Source of the DNA: Plicaturopsis crispa FD-325 SS-3 | Taxonomy: Eukaryota; Basidiomycota; Agaricomycetes; Amylocorticiales; Amylocorticiaceae | Reading direction: 5' to 3' | Assembly: GCA_000827205.1 (NCBI GenBank) | Contig: KN832556.1 | Span: 1,461,849-1,525,848 of the forward strand | DNA length: 64,000 bases | Shown: piece by piece, positions 23,001 to 36,068 of the stretch | Layout of the letters: each line of letters begins with the position of its first letter | Position numbering within the stretch: position 1 is the first letter of the stretch | Made by a program: the position numbers and the translations under genes | Notes under the pieces: model-generated | The model's database searches: none | Seen by the model: the letters and a program-made list of their open reading frames with translations, nothing else | Told to the model about the DNA's origin: nothing

Positions 23001-26000
23001 CGATTTCGAGTTTGATGATTTTCGCCCGAAAAATCCGCATCGTTTGACTGCGTGAAGCTGAAACAGACATCAGACAACCGCCCACGAAGTCTATGGTAGC
23101 ACTTGCCTCGGGACAAACTGGAACGAGAAGTTTTCCATATTTGCTTCGCCTGTCTCGCCGCGCTGCGTAGCGAATGTAATGGACTTAATGGACAGCAAGA
23201 ATGCGCGCACTGCGTTGAAGTCACCGCTGCCTTTGTGTCCAAGTTCCATATCCTGGTCAAGGGCGAGAGGGAAGGCAGCCCCGACGTTCTTGACAACCAC
23301 GTTGATGGTATACTGTTCCAGCCAAGAGGGCGTCTTGTCGACGGGTTCCTTCACCTCGAAGGTCTTCATTACGCTTTTGGTCTTCTCCTTGAACGCCTGG
23401 AGTTGGAGTGCCCTCTGCTCTTTGCGTTCAAGCATGTCAGCCTAAAACGATGAACCAATAAGATCATTGAAAGCTCAGAAAACAAGAAAAGGCCCACCTG
23501 AAGGTGGTCAATGAAATCGCCAATTTCACCGATGGAGCTTGGCTGCATTACCGCGTGTATTTTGGTGATATTGATTTCAAGTAACCTGTTCTTGGTCCCT
23601 CGAGTCTTGTCACCACCACCGCCAACCCGGAAGTCAATTTTCACGAATGCCGAGGGATGCTGTCCGCCCGCACGAGATGCTAGGGAAAGGGCAAGGTTGG
23701 TTAATTGAATGTGCGATACTAATCCAAACTCGTTGTTGATGGCTCCCCCTATATCTTCGCATTCCAAAAACATCACAGACGTTAAGCCTTCCAGTCCCAC
23801 TTTGAAGCCTCCCATCTTCAGTGTGCCGTTATATCTCAAGGAAGACGTGGAAGGCTTTGGGCTAGATCGTTTCGTCAAAAGCGCATTTCTGCGTCGCTGG
23901 GTTTCTTCAACGAGAACAACGAGATCATTGAAGTCTTGGCCGAACTTCTGTTGGACCGCGAGAAGAGTATCCCAATGTGAGGGCTTGACCATGAAGTGGA
24001 AAAACTTCACGGAAGCTAGGGCGTCGACTTTTTTCCCGTCGTACGCGCCGGTAAGCGACAATGTTGGAAGCTCTAGATTGAAGGCGGCATCTGACGCAAA
24101 AGCACTCCCTGATTTCGACGCGATGCTGAACACTTGTGAAGCGATCTGTAGGCCGAAAAATTGAGATGCGCGGCGAGTAGTTGGCGTCGACTTCATGTAT
24201 AGAATAGATCGATGGACGCTCCACGATAGCCAAGTACCATGCATGACTTGCAGTGATATACCAAGGAGATGGATATAGCCTTGAATATGGACCAAGGGGA
24301 ACTTGTTTGGGGCAGGCCGGTTGGGTCGAGGGGAAGCAGGCCTGGCAGGAGCCTTCTCGAGCTCCGACAAAAGTTCTTGTATCATGGCCTCGATACCAGG
24401 TAAGAAGTCAGCCCTCCATTCTTCGACGACGCGGTAGAGGCGGATGGCACTTCGTGGAACGCTGAGCTGCAGACCTCGAGCCGACCATGCCATCCTGATT
24501 ATCGTATTCGCTGTCGGCTCCTGACGTAAAACAGCATTGATTTTGCAGTCCGTAAAGGCTAACGACGCAAGTATGTCGGAGTCCATCTCCTGAGATTTGG
24601 AATTGGGCGACCGTGCACGGAGAGACAAGTCACGGAAAAGTAAACTGTGGTTCATTGCTTGGTCTGATGAGTTTGGTGAGGACCGGATAAGCACAGAGGA
24701 AGCGAGGTTGACGCCCGACGTCCCCAGCTCGAATGTCAAGTTCTCAGCGATAGCCCGAAGACGGACGCGTTGGAGAGACAACGTGAAAGTGCCACTGAAA
24801 TCTGACCGGGTTGGTGAAAGCACGGATGGTTTTGGTGATGCGTCAACGACTTCCGGACTACAGTAGTGCCGCCTAACGCGTAGCACGCGCTGAACGAAGC
24901 TCATCAACGGAGGTAGAACGCTCAACGTTATGTCGCCCAGGCACAGCGAGACGGTGAGCCGATGTAAAGTGCGCGGCCCTTTATCTCTTAGTGACACTTG
25001 GGAGAAGCTGATGGGATCGAGCGGATGCTGCATGAGCTCCGGCATTTGGAGACGGGCGGTGACAGTGGAATGGGATACGGAGAGTTCGCTGGAAGCCATG
25101 TCTTTCCGATCGCGAATGACGACGGTGACGTGGTCGACTGCCAAGGATGCCAGAGACAGTGGCACCCGGTCCTCGTCGCCTGGGTGCGATTTCGGGTCAG
25201 ACTTTGTTGCGGACGGGAATAAAAATTCCATTGCCGATGACTCCGCGTCCTTGGAGACGTCGGCATCCAACGCAAGGCTGGCAAGTCTGGAGTCCACAAG
25301 CCTTTGCAGTTCTGCTGGATCGACTTCGTTGTTATAGCCGGAGCGCATTGCGTCACGGGCACTGTGGTTAACGTGCCACAAGCATACACGAAGATGTATC
25401 AGGAATTTGAACGTAGGGTCCGTGCGAAGCTCGTGGGGATGCCCACTTTGTACGAGGTATGAAGGTTGCGTCGTCGACAGAGGATCGATGATGGACTTGT
25501 CATCAGAGTGTTTGAGGATGCCGAGGACGATGCTCTGCGTTAGATTCAATCCGCGGTTGCTCCATTTTCGTTGCAGATGCAAGAATTCTTGTACGGTAGG
25601 CATAGAAGCCATAGCAGTCGCTGCCATATACTCCGGACCTGCGTAGCTCATGTCTAGAGAGACAGTATGCAGTGAGAGCTGATGACGCCCGGAAGCCGAA
25701 TATCCCTGTACTCCTGCGAAAGACAGCCCAAATGCCTTGGATACACAGGCATCATTGGAGCCGACATCCTTGTTATGTCTACCCCTGCTAGAGATAGTGC
25801 TGAGCGCAAGAGATGAGTCGCCGTTGGAGAAAGAGAAGCCGGTCCTTGAAGGACCAAAGGAGGACTGGGTGATGTTGGCCTTAACCTGCCACCCAGTGGA
25901 GTACACTTCCAACACCATATTGAGCGTTTTGGGTGTTCCAGGATGCCCATTGTGATCTGTCAGCACAACGGTACCATCTTCCTCGGTGATAGGAACGCGC

Positions 26001-29000
26001 TGCAGAAGCTGGATGCGGGCTGACGACAGTTCAATATCGAGAGTAAGGGTTTGCTCCGGTTTCTCGGCACGCGACATATACTGGGCAATCAACGAGTCGA
26101 CACGGATCTCCGGGCTAGACACCTACAAGTAATTCGAATATTAGCGGCATTACTACCTGGGGCGAACAGGCTCACATTCATTTCCATCGCCTCTTCAAGT
26201 CGAGCGATGGCTAGAACGACGATAGGAAGTACTTTCACTTCGAGGCCCTTCGAACAGCGGATACGATATACCGTGATATCAAGATCTTCTTGTGAGTCGA
26301 TTGCTAGTGGAGGAGGAGATAATCCCGTGTCCGACTTCACGATATTCGTTCGCCATCGTTTTCTGGTGACGGGAGGCCTATGGTCCTATCATTGGGAGCG
26401 TCAGTGATCCGAGTGAAGCTGTGAATAAGATATCCACGCACATGGGCAAGAACGAAAGGTGACTCTGCCCACGAAGAGAGATCTTTCATAGATCGTGCAG
26501 AATAGTGCCGTGTCCAACGACGGTAATGTTCTAAATGAGGGAGACTCGACTGGCTAGGGGGATCTAGTTTTCACGAAGTCAGAAAATGATGCCTTACTCG
26601 CACAGAAATTTGTTTACCTGGCTCAGCATCAGACCAGTCACCGTCAGAGGTATCCGGATCCGTCAGGTCTTCGTTATCAGATTCATCACCACTGCTGAGA
26701 TTCTGTTCGTAGTCGTTTGAAGGTCTCGCTGCGCGCTGAACAGAAGACTTTGAATTCCTGCGCAACCCTAATGAGAAGATTGCATTATGGTGATAGTTGA
26801 CGAGCTTACGCAAGACGAGCGTCACGATCTGCCTCTGACATGCCATTTTCCTCTTCCGAGGCGGATGAGACAGACACCCGTGACCAGCGCCATGGAACAT
26901 TAGGTTTGGGTTCATCCTTATGCTCTGCGACACTCGGCTTTTTGGAGGCAAGAGGGTCTGATAGCCTAGGAAGAGGTAGATACAGCCCATTCTTGTGCAA
27001 TTCCCTGCCTGGTAACGTGTTAGTTGGTTAAGACTGATGAAAGTTTTTGATAATCTTACCCGAAAGACGGCTATCCGATCGGGCAAAGGCGTCAAACATG
27101 TGTTGTACTCGACCAGTCAAGATATCCTGAGCCTGGACAAACTCCGTTTGTGCACGAGCAGCAGTTTTCCAGTCACGGGGAGCTGAGTAGATATCGAGGT
27201 TCGCATCCGTGACAAGATCAGCAGCTTCCAGCCAAGTGTCGCGGTCCTTGAGCAGTATTTGCAGTGAAAACTGAGGAACGCGAACGCTTGAAACTTTCCG
27301 ATGCAATTCGGCAGCCAAGTCGTTATTGTCGAACCGCAAGCCCTGCGGAAGAGACAGTTGCACGGCAGCAGCTTCAGCTAGCCAGGTCGTCTCCACAGAA
27401 TCCAGAGTGAATTTGAAGAAGGTGACTTTGAAATATTAGACGTAGAGGCATTGCTAGCAGAGCGTAAGGACTTACTATCAGGATCCACAGGTAACATGTA
27501 CTCGGCAGCGGGTGCATTTAAAGAGTCCGCGAACCCGAACCTGAACGCATTTCCAGCAGCTAGAAGAACTTGCCCCTCCGCTGCCGACAGTAGGGCTTTG
27601 ATACTTCCAACGTGGATTTCCCAGATACACAGGTAAGTCGAAGTACGTGGTTGTGGCCCAAACAGTCTGTTGGCCGTGATATCGATGCCTGGCACTATGG
27701 TCAGTAAGGTTCCCGAGGTGGAAATCAGTCGGATTTACCGTCAATCAGGATTGTTTCCTTCGGGTTACGATGAATGCGACGGCCACCAAAGAACAACTTC
27801 TCCGAGCAATCATTTTCCACACAGCCTGACACGGTGTCGATATTGACTGACATTTCTGAGAGGGAAATATCAGCTATCCGTCTCAACATAGACAAGCGCC
27901 GAATAATACCCATGTAGAAATCATGCATTCTAAAATGCACTTGCAGTCCAGGAAATGTAAGCATGACGCATGCCCCGACTGGTAAATCGTCTAGATCGGG
28001 CTTCTCTGTATAGTTTCGGGATTCGTAGCCTGGTATACCGCCAGGCATCATCATTATCGAGTCGACTAGATCGAGCTCCAGCTCGACATGAAGAACATTA
28101 GACTTCCAGGGAGTCAGTCAGTCGTTCGAGTCGCTACATCAATGAGAAAAACCGCTTACCTGGCCCTCACGATATTTGAGCAAGACTGGGTCACCGACCG
28201 GTATTCCACGCTTACGCTTGTCCAGATATTCGAACAACGTAGAGAAATGAGTGAAAGATCCGAGGTAGTTGTCTCGCAACACCATGAAGTGACGCAAAGA
28301 CCAGCCCACGGCATTATAAGCTACCTCCCGTGTCTAGCTCAGTCCAATTCAGCACTCGTCTTCACGAAACACAAACATGACGCTCGTACCGCGATAGTAA
28401 TTTGGAGTTGCTCAACATTTTCCTCGCTAACATCGCTGTAATAACGATATGAGCCGTCTAGGCGAAACATCCGAGCCTTGCCGATAGTGCATCCACGAGC
28501 GTTGTTCATCAACGAATGTGTGTTCCAGCGCGGGAGAGACAGCGACAGCGTTACATCTGGGACTAAAAGTGTGAAAGGGATAGATGTTGACTCTGGGCGA
28601 AAAGTGTCCGACGGGATTTGCGCGTCCGTTCGGAAGCTACCCCCACGAAGTGTGAATATGGCTGAAAGCAGAAGTTAGTGCCGACCACATAACAGCGTAG
28701 GAACAAAGGACAGCCACCATTCTCTTCCTTCACGAGTGGCTTGTCGATGATGTTGTGGTCGTTGACATATAGATTGATTTCGTAGTGATGTAACTCGAAT
28801 TGAACGACGTATACGACGGGCACGAATCGATACCAGTCCGTTGGAGGACCCGCGCTCCAATCTTTGCCCAAGTCCGTGAACATATTAATGTGGTCGCGGA
28901 GAAGATACACGACAGGCTGTCGCAGTGAGATCGCAAAGGTCCAATCCCTGGGAGCGTCCCAATTCAGTGGCGAGGGCAGTTCTCCTCGGATTCGGCATGA

Positions 29001-30869
29001 CTCCGCGTTTAGTAGCCGTATATCGTTCAGGCTGCTTGTCACCTTGACGTCGTCTAGATGCACTTCGAGACGCGATTCGTAGCCAGTTGCACTGGCGACC
29101 ATGGGTATGAAATAGCTAATCGAGGAAGAGTCACCTGCGGTAAGGTGAATGGACGCAGATTCTCGCTTTCGTGGGCGCTGCGAGGCATGATCATGGCCGT
29201 CCCACTGCCAGTTCTTAGAGGCCTCCCGGAACGGTATGTAGAAAGTCGTGTCGTCGCGTAGCTCAACGAAGATCTTCATTGAAGTCCACATGCGCTCGTC
29301 ACCAGGTTCCAGGTGAGCAGTCGGCTCCACGTCTTGAAACGTCGGCGGAAAGAATGCGCGCTGTAGCTCGGTCCTAAACGAGTGTTGAAATTGTCTTAGT
29401 GTCTGGGTTGTCTTAGTGTCCGGGTCTCTATTGGACTGACCTCTGCCTGTCCGCCCATGGCCCATAGCGAATGAAGCCGCTTCTGATGACGAGGTCGATC
29501 CCCCACTCCGGTGGAAAATCGCCGTTTCCAACGTCAAGGGGGTCTAGTCCTTGCGCTGTCGGAAGTCCCGTACGAGGCGGCACGACGCCCACAACATCCG
29601 CGTAATACGATAATTCCAGCAATGGCGCCTCCAGGATTTTGCGCTCGATGGCATACTCCACCGGAATAGGGTCGTTGTCTACGCCCTTCCCTTTTGGTTT
29701 GGTTTGCTTCTCGCTTGGCAAAGCACGACGTTTGGGGAAAAGAGTCGAATAGAGTCGGAGGTGGCGCCACACCTTTGCAAACGGACTAAACAACAATCGC
29801 AGGGTTCCTGCATATCTAGGGGGAGGATATTAAACTGAGCCCCGTGGAATCATGACTAGGACAGTGTCTTACTTGGACTTCTCGACATTCTCGTGCACGC
29901 GGGCACCAGTAGCTGTCATGGGTTCCGCAAAGTCGGGATTTTCTCCCAAGCGCATGAGAACACCCTCGAAAGTCAGCCCTAGTATCTGTTTATACAGGTC
30001 AAACTTTGACCGCGACTATTATGCCATTAGTATCCACAAGATTTCATGAATGAGGAAGACTAGATACCGGTACAATGCCAAAAGTTCCCTCTGTACGTTG
30101 AAAATCAGCGATGAGCAGGCTCGGGGTCGACGGATTGCCCAATATAATGGCCCCCTTCTCCACAGAAATACCGAGGGGGAGGAGGGCCTTCGGGTCCAGT
30201 CGAGGAGCCTGCTTCTTCAACCAATTTACCGCCCGCCTCAGAGAACGGGGAGTGCGGAGAAACGGCGGACTAGAGCGAAGGGAATTTCCCTGCGCGTCTG
30301 ACATGTGCGATGGCGTTGGCTCTCGAGACACTGGTCTGGATGGCGTAGGTAATGGGCCTGAAAACAGTTTGGACGCGATACTGTCGTACGCGGCTGTGCG
30401 GTTATAGAGAAACCATTCGAATCCCTCGCATGAAACTTGCACGCGGCAGGATGGTGGTCCAAACTCGGCGTCGCGGTAATGCTGAGCAATGTCGGCGGAA
30501 TGAGCTGGACGGCGGAGCCAGTAGCGCCATGAAATCTGGGCCTTTACTATGCGTATGGATTGGTTGGACGAATGGTAGCGGAAGTCTTTGAGGAGTATGC
30601 GTCCGGCGAGAAGCGAAAAATGGATGGAACCTGCATGCGGAAAAGACAATACGGTCAGAGTTCAAAGCCAACCATGATGAACTCGAGAAAACGGTTGAGC
30701 TGCACATACCGATATGTACCCACACGCCGGAAGCGCGCCTGCCATTCCAATTCGCAAGTCGAAATGCGAACCCAAGCAGCGCGCCGACAACGCGGTTCCA
30801 GTAGAAGTGGTACGCGAGTAGTGCGGTCCCTATGCACACAGTCGCCACGAGTAGTATTGGGTTCCACAT
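20011..30869 (-). CDS. CSF1: Csf1 / BLTP1 family bridge-like lipid transfer protein
   Basis: Eighteen exons: 30869-30710, 30630-30068, 30015-29873, 29815-29441, 29373-28718, 28661-28390, 28333-28160, 28102-27739, 27694-27476, 27425-27060, 27008-26810, 26757-26618, 26563-26442, 26385-26176, 26122-23498, 23441-23107, 23057-21471 and 21421-20011. They total 9,921 nt, 3,306 residues (yeast Csf1 is about 2,960). The protein opens with one membrane helix (ILLVATVCIGTALLAYHFYW), then GSIHFSLLAGRILLKDFRYH, the chorein-like start of repeating-beta-groove proteins that carry lipid between ER and other membranes. VVYVVQFELHHYEINLYVND and WYRFVPVV are strong family matches. A Ser/Pro-rich insert lies near the C-terminus. 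Intron 23058-23106 best fits a GC-AG type. Confidence 0.9.
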
Positions 30870-31222
30870 CGTGAATGATGATTTAGAGAATGCCTCGAAG
30901 CGAAGCGCGATGTACGAGACACCGTTAACACGAGGAACGCGGTAGGTGCGTGTGCTGGATGCTCGATTATGAAGTTCAGCACCCGAGTACTGAGCTGCAG
31001 ACTGTATGCATCTGCAATGATAGGACTGTCCGACACGCAGGCAGAGTCCAGCGGTCCGTAGCTGTTCAAGTCAAGCGGGAGGCAGGACGGAGGTAAACAC
31101 TTAACGGAAACGCTGACGGCAAGAAGGTACAACCTAATCAGAACGTGGCATCCGATTACCGATGGACGCAACTTTATGCCTCCGACGTCCGTCGCTCGTC
31201 CCACTTGTACTGTAAACGAACG
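30870..31222. promoter_or_regulatory. Short bidirectional promoter region, CSF1 / CX9C gene
   Basis: 353 bp between two divergent start codons, so both genes must share regulatory DNA. No specific operator was recognised. Confidence 0.5.
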
Positions 31223-31475
31223 ATGAACACACCGACAGAACAAGTTACGCGTCCTCTACGACGCCTGGCGCAAGCCTCTGTAACTACCTGCGCGACTCCA
31301 GCATCGGCGTACGGCCGCTGCATCCTCGCGACGTACACGGACGTGAAGAAGGACATCTGCGCGGACGAATTCAAGCAGTTCAAGGACTGCCTCTCGAAAA
31401 CCGTAAGCAAGCGAAGGAGTAGATGCCATCTGCCCGTCTGACCAGCTACACCTGCAGATGAAGCGCAAATGGTGA
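31223..31475 (+). CDS. Twin CX9C mitochondrial protein, NDUFAF8-like complex I assembly factor
   Basis: Two exons, 31223-31402 and 31458-31475, 65 residues; the last exon is 18 nt and encodes MKRKW plus stop. Two CX9C motifs are exact: CATPASAYGRC and CADEFKQFKDC. The block AYGRC...K-DIC-EF---C matches human NDUFAF8 (AAAYGRCVQA...KDFCAREF), as I recall it. Such proteins fold in the intermembrane space via Mia40 or act with NDUFAF5 in complex I arginine hydroxylation. The short length fits the family. The gene is compact, divergent from CSF1 and convergent with the DUF1746 gene 82 bp away. Confidence 0.8.
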
Positions 31476-31557
31476 CCTCATCATATGGTGCGGGTATACG
31501 AGTGCGCAGAATTACAAAACAATCCAATGAAGGGAATAGAAATTATATCCATTGGCA

Positions 31558-32450
31558 TTATCCAGCCTCCATAGCCCCAGGCACCCGTCCATCTCCTCCA
31601 GCCTCTCGTGTAGCATTACCTCCCTGGTCAGCTCGTCTACGCATCTCGGCTCGTGCTCGCGCAAGCATCCGCAACCCAGTGGGAAATGCAAACGCAGTAT
31701 TAGGCAATGGAAGTGACATATCTGTCCCAGGTGGTTGCTGTAGTTCTGGTGGTGAGCGTATGCGGGCTAGCAGGGCGGGGAGCCGCAGATCAATAATGTA
31801 TGGAGGGTCTTCCCCGAGCTCTGGCTTGTTAGGGAGCATGGGCGTAGATGGTGGCGAGAGCCGCGGAGAGGATGTCGGAAGAAGAGGGGAGGGCATTGGC
31901 GACGCTGTGAGGAGTTCCTCCGGGAAAGGGTCCAGGATGGAAGGTGTTCCCGGGGGGAGCGATGATTCAAAGGCGATCGTCGTGAGCAGCCATTGTAGTA
32001 TGACAATGAATCCGTCCAGCGCAAGCAAATGCGCTTTCGACGGTGCATGTGCTGCAGCTCTCCTTCAGTGTCCTTCAATGTCTTCAGTAAGTGACGGGAG
32101 CGCACCGAGTCCCACGAAGTCCAGCACAACCGCTCGTCCCTCATCCGCCCCTCCCATTGTCGCATGGTTCCAGAGCGCTCCGAAATTGAAAAAGAGCACG
32201 AGTCCGAACCAGAAGCGCAGCGTGCGCTTGGTGTCGAGGGCCCGGGGACTCGGGAGGTGGAACTGCACACAGAGGCGCGCGATGAGGACCCATACGGAAG
32301 GCGAGAGGAGGAAGGAGAGGGTGTGCAACTGGTACAGGAGGGTATCGAGCTGTGGCTGCGGTCAGAATAGACGAAACGAGTCGTGAGACGGCATGCGCAA
32401 CATACGGAAGAGATAATGTGCTGGCGCTGGGCATGGTGCCGCTTGTGCAT
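31558..32450 (-). CDS. DUF1746 membrane protein, Dsc4-like
   Basis: Three exons, 32450-32406, 32355-32106 and 32051-31558, 262 residues. It begins MHKRHHAQRQHIISSPQLDT, followed by LLYQLHTLSFLLSPSVWVL, RFWFGLVLFFNFGALWNHA, VVLDFVGLAHAPSKAHLL and LDGFIVILQWLLTTIAF, which together are the DUF1746 pattern: a short soluble lead, then three or four membrane helices. S. pombe Dsc4, a subunit of the Golgi Dsc ubiquitin ligase that activates SREBP, has this domain. The C-terminal half is Pro/Ser-rich and probably disordered. The role in this organism is inferred from family membership only. Confidence 0.78.
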
Positions 32451-32841
32451 GTCATGTACAGCGGTAGGCCAGAAGAATGATAGCAAAGCTTCAGCTCCGT
32501 TGTCTTCAGTTCGATCCTATAAATTCTGGCACGACTTCGGGCGCCCAGCGTATGGTGGTGGGACAGACAAGTATTGACCGGTATTTATCGCCACGTGCTA
32601 GTACTCAAATACTGGCAATATTTACTGAGGCGTGTCTGGCTGCGAACGGGGCCTGCAATGTTTTCAACTTTAACAGACGTTTGCATTGTTCTGATTGACC
32701 ATTGCACGCCATGCAGTGTGTAATGGAGTTATAGCTACAGAGTCCATGGGTACAGTCAACAAAGCTTGATTCGTCAATGCACCAAAGTCCAAATGTATGA
32801 ATCGAAAAAAAAAAAATCCAAACCTCTAGTAGTAGTAGATT
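32451..32841. other. Intergenic region
   Basis: 391 bp: promoter of the DUF1746 gene and 3' end of the next minus-strand gene. An A-run lies at about 32807-32817. Nothing else recognised. Confidence 0.5.
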
Positions 32842-33943
32842 CTATGCGGGAGCTGTAGGTTTCTCCTTCCAGTTGGCGTGTTCATCCTCGTATGAAGGCG
32901 GGTCCCCCAGCTCACTCGAGCTCCCGACATGACCTGTTCCGGCCTCGAGGTCTTTCGAGTGCGACAGCGCTAGCAGTGAGGGTTGCCGCTCAGACCAAGC
33001 ATATCCCGAAGGCTTTGCGTCCACGGGCGCGACGTCCGTGTGCGAAGGCTCGTGTTGGAAGGCGGGGGCGTATGCTTCAGGGACGTACGCGTGGCTGTCC
33101 TCGGGCTGTGCCTCGTACGTGCTGTACGGGTCGAACTCCTCCGCAGCATATGGCGAGTGGTCCAGCAACCCGACGCTTTGGCCCGCAGACACACCACGAG
33201 AGTGACGGTTGAAGGCACTGGCCGTCATGAGCCGTGACTGGCGGTCGATGCGCTTCTCGTTCCGCAGAAGGCGGAAGTACCGGGTGGCGATGAACGCGCC
33301 ATCTATTGTCACACGGTCAAAGATAGCAGTGATAATAATGGACGGACGCGTACATAGTTCAATAAGGATTGAGAGCCCAGCGACGCCGGCGAATACGCCT
33401 TGGACTATCTGGATGAGGTCGCTGCACTGGTCCTGTGCACCGGCATCCTTGACACCCTTTTGACATGCGGCCAGGATGTCGTTATGTGCGGCATGGTTGA
33501 TCATCCACGCGACATAGCCCAGCACGCCGACATTGACGAGGAGATGGAAGTAGAGGAATATGGCGTAGATGTGGACGAAAAGCTGTTTGCGCGCAATGGC
33601 CCCTGCAAACCTGCGATAACATCTAAACAAAACCATCGATGCGCTAGCATGTCGCGACGTACCCGAGGATGGACACGAGAAAGAGGAGGGACTCGACAAC
33701 GCCAGCCAATATGAATATGGCGCGATACTGCTCCGTCAAGTTGGAGTCTGGGTTGTCGAGATTGAGTACTTGCCATCCACAGTAATTCTCGTACGCACCT
33801 CCGGTCTCGAACCAAAACAAAATGGACCCAGCTCCTGCGAGAAGGATGGTGAACAGCGACATGAGGACGACACCTAGCCGGACAGGCAGGCAGCAACAGA
33901 ACGTCCTGCCGCCTATGAAAAACTCTTTGCAGCTGAATGCCAT
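32842..33943 (-). CDS. Four-helix (tetraspan) membrane protein, function unknown
   Basis: Three exons, 33943-33663, 33610-33354 and 33302-32842, 332 residues. The N-terminus is Cys-rich (FCCCLP), a likely palmitoylation patch, followed by hydrophobic segments at about 20-45 (LGVVLMSLFTILLAGAGSIL), 75-95 (IFILAGVVESLLFLVSILG), 105-130 (IYAIFLYFHLLVNVGVLGYV) and 165-185 (GVFAGVAGLSILIEL). Then a conserved-looking RYFRLLRNEKR and a 130-residue cytosolic tail rich in Ser/Pro/Tyr. The topology recalls tetraspanin- or MARVEL-type proteins, but no diagnostic CCG motif was found. I do not recognise the family. Confidence 0.7.
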
Positions 33944-34994
33944 GACGTTCGGATGTCAGACCGCGACAGATAGTCTTTTTTCTTGTGCAAGTATTTGAAG
34001 CAGGAGGAAAGCGATGTAACTCCGGGGGCGGTGCTTTGTGAGCGTGTTTGTAGAAGACAATAAGATCCATCAGGGGCCAGGGCTTGACAGCCTGCCAAGA
34101 TTATCGCCGCCGCCCAAAAAGCCGTGTAGACCAGTCGACCAAGTGGCAGGCTTGCCACCATCGCTGAGCACTTTGCAGTATCGATGTCGGCAGTGCCCAG
34201 CTACGAGGAGAATCTGAGGAAAATATGTCGGGGATAGAACTCGACTGGGATGTGGCATGCCATGGCAGCCATGCTGTTGTGCCACGTGTCGGACTTCTGC
34301 GCACTACGACCGAAGTTGCGGGCTTCGTGTCTCAATCGTGTCTCAATCCTTCATTGGCTCATTATCAACAAGCGAGGTCGAGCACCTTGAAGCTTGAGCA
34401 TTCCTCTATACAGTGCTTGCAGACTAGACAATGTAAATACCAGAGTAGTACGACCCCAATCACTGCGGGGAATTTTTCATTCAGCTCTTATCTTTCGATC
34501 AAGAAAAAGTGTTGAGTTCCAGCGCCGTGAACAGCAGAAATCTTGTCGTTCGACACTTTGTCCTCACTGTGGATGCCTATGCTTGCTTACTCCTAAACGT
34601 AGCGCAAATAAACAATGCTGTATTGTGACAAGACCAGACAATGACGAACGTACTCAACTGCCATATTTGGAACGAAGACGATGGTGGAGCAATCCCGGTT
34701 TCCGATCCCGATATCCTGACGACAAGCGACAGTGCGGGGACAGCAATCCAGGCTTGACTCTTGCTACCACCTTCTCCCTCCCTTTCTCTTTCTCTTTTCC
34801 TCGTACCATAGGCAGGGCCATCCAAATCGACAGGCTCGATCCAGTTTACATTCTCTTATCGACCTTGTTCAACCTGGTTGTTGAGCATTGTTTCTTAGCT
34901 GGCAAAGTCTCCAATTCAGTGAGCCACGAGTCTCACGATATTCCGCGAGAGGCGCTGACATTACCTGCTGCAGCACTTTTGAAAACTTGAGAAG
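33944..34994. other. Divergent intergenic region between two membrane-protein genes
   Basis: About 1.05 kb. It contains long pyrimidine tracts near 34770-34803, common in basidiomycete leaders, but no supportable gene. Confidence 0.5.
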
Positions 34995-36068
34995 ATGGCG
35001 TTCCCTTACTATGGCCCGCAGCGGACTTCCAACCAAATCATGCTCGTATGTCCAGATAATCTTGTCTGGCGAAGGATACAGCGACGTGTTAACCCAAACC
35101 TCATTAGTATCTGTCGCCTAAACAGCCTGCACCGGAGGCCCCACCTCTTGAGCTTCAAGGCTATGTATGTTTCTCTCAAAAACCTTATACCTATTCTCAT
35201 TCTGACATATACACGCGCGCTAGATCTCTAAGGATGTCTGGAACATGCGCATTCCCGCTATCACTCGTCTAGCGTCGCGCTACTTCAAGCCCACGCTTGA
35301 GCGCATTTGGATGATCATCGCTCTCATGTATGTCCTGCTTCATTCTAATATTCATCTCAGTTGCTCATGCGTAAATGAACAGCGCAATTGTCGTTCTGCC
35401 CATCGCGGTGTACCCAATTGTTCTGCACACTACTCCCAGAGAGAACGACGGTTTCAATGACGGGTTCGACGATAGATTTGACGACCGCTTTGACGATCAT
35501 GCCTACTTCTTGGCACGTGCCGTCAGCTTTGGTGTCTTTGTTGGCTCTTTGCTTCTTTTCTACGTCCCAATGGGAATCTGGAAATACGTTGGCCACAAGC
35601 GCGTCAATCGTATGGTACAGGGCTGGATGAAGGAGGATCAAAATACCAGCGGTGGAGCCTCCGTTCCCTCGTGGAGGGTTCGCACACCGGGTGTCTGGAA
35701 CAGTCGCATTGTAAGTTGGCTTTCATACTCATAAATTTTGACGATATCATCAATATTTTCTACAGTCGCTAGCGATAACAATTCCCCTCGATCGCCCACC
35801 GACTACATTCCACCCGGATGCTTATCTTCCGTCGTACATCAATGGTCCCATGGACGCTGATGCCCCCGCGTTCAGAGGACCGATGGGACCGTCTGGCTAC
35901 GGCTACCAGAACTCGTATGGAAATGTTCCGCTCTATGGTAACGAGAAGGCTGGGTATGGATATCCTGCTGCCGCCCCGCCAGCACACGGGCAAGGTGACA
36001 ATCCTTTCGGGGACGAGAAAGCTGCCAGTAAGGGAGGGTCGACGCCTTTTGAGGACGTGAAGGTGTAA
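34995..36068 (+). CDS. Two-helix membrane protein with DDRF repeats, function unknown
   Basis: Five exons, 34995-35045, 35126-35164, 35224-35327, 35383-35710 and 35766-36068, 274 residues; the first two exons are only 51 and 39 nt. Segments: a polar start (MAFPYYGPQRTSNQIML), then DVWNMRIPAITRLASRYFKP, a membrane helix near 65-85 (IIALIAIVVLPIAVYPIVL), an acidic loop with FDDRFDDRFDD repeats, a second helix (AVSFGVFVGSLLLFYVPMGI), then a Gly/Pro/Tyr-rich tail ending GDEKAASKGGSTPFEDVKV. Both termini are probably cytosolic. The family is not recognised. Confidence 0.72.

Noticed and set aside
20161-25955. Long plus-strand open frames opposite CSF1 (for example 21510-22406, 298 codons; 20756-21457, 233 codons)
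   Set aside because: They mirror the coding exons of CSF1, show no family features, and have low-complexity composition typical of antisense frames.
31469-32386. 305-codon plus-strand frame rich in Ser/Gly/Arg
   Set aside because: Antisense shadow of the Pro/Ser-rich half of the DUF1746 gene.
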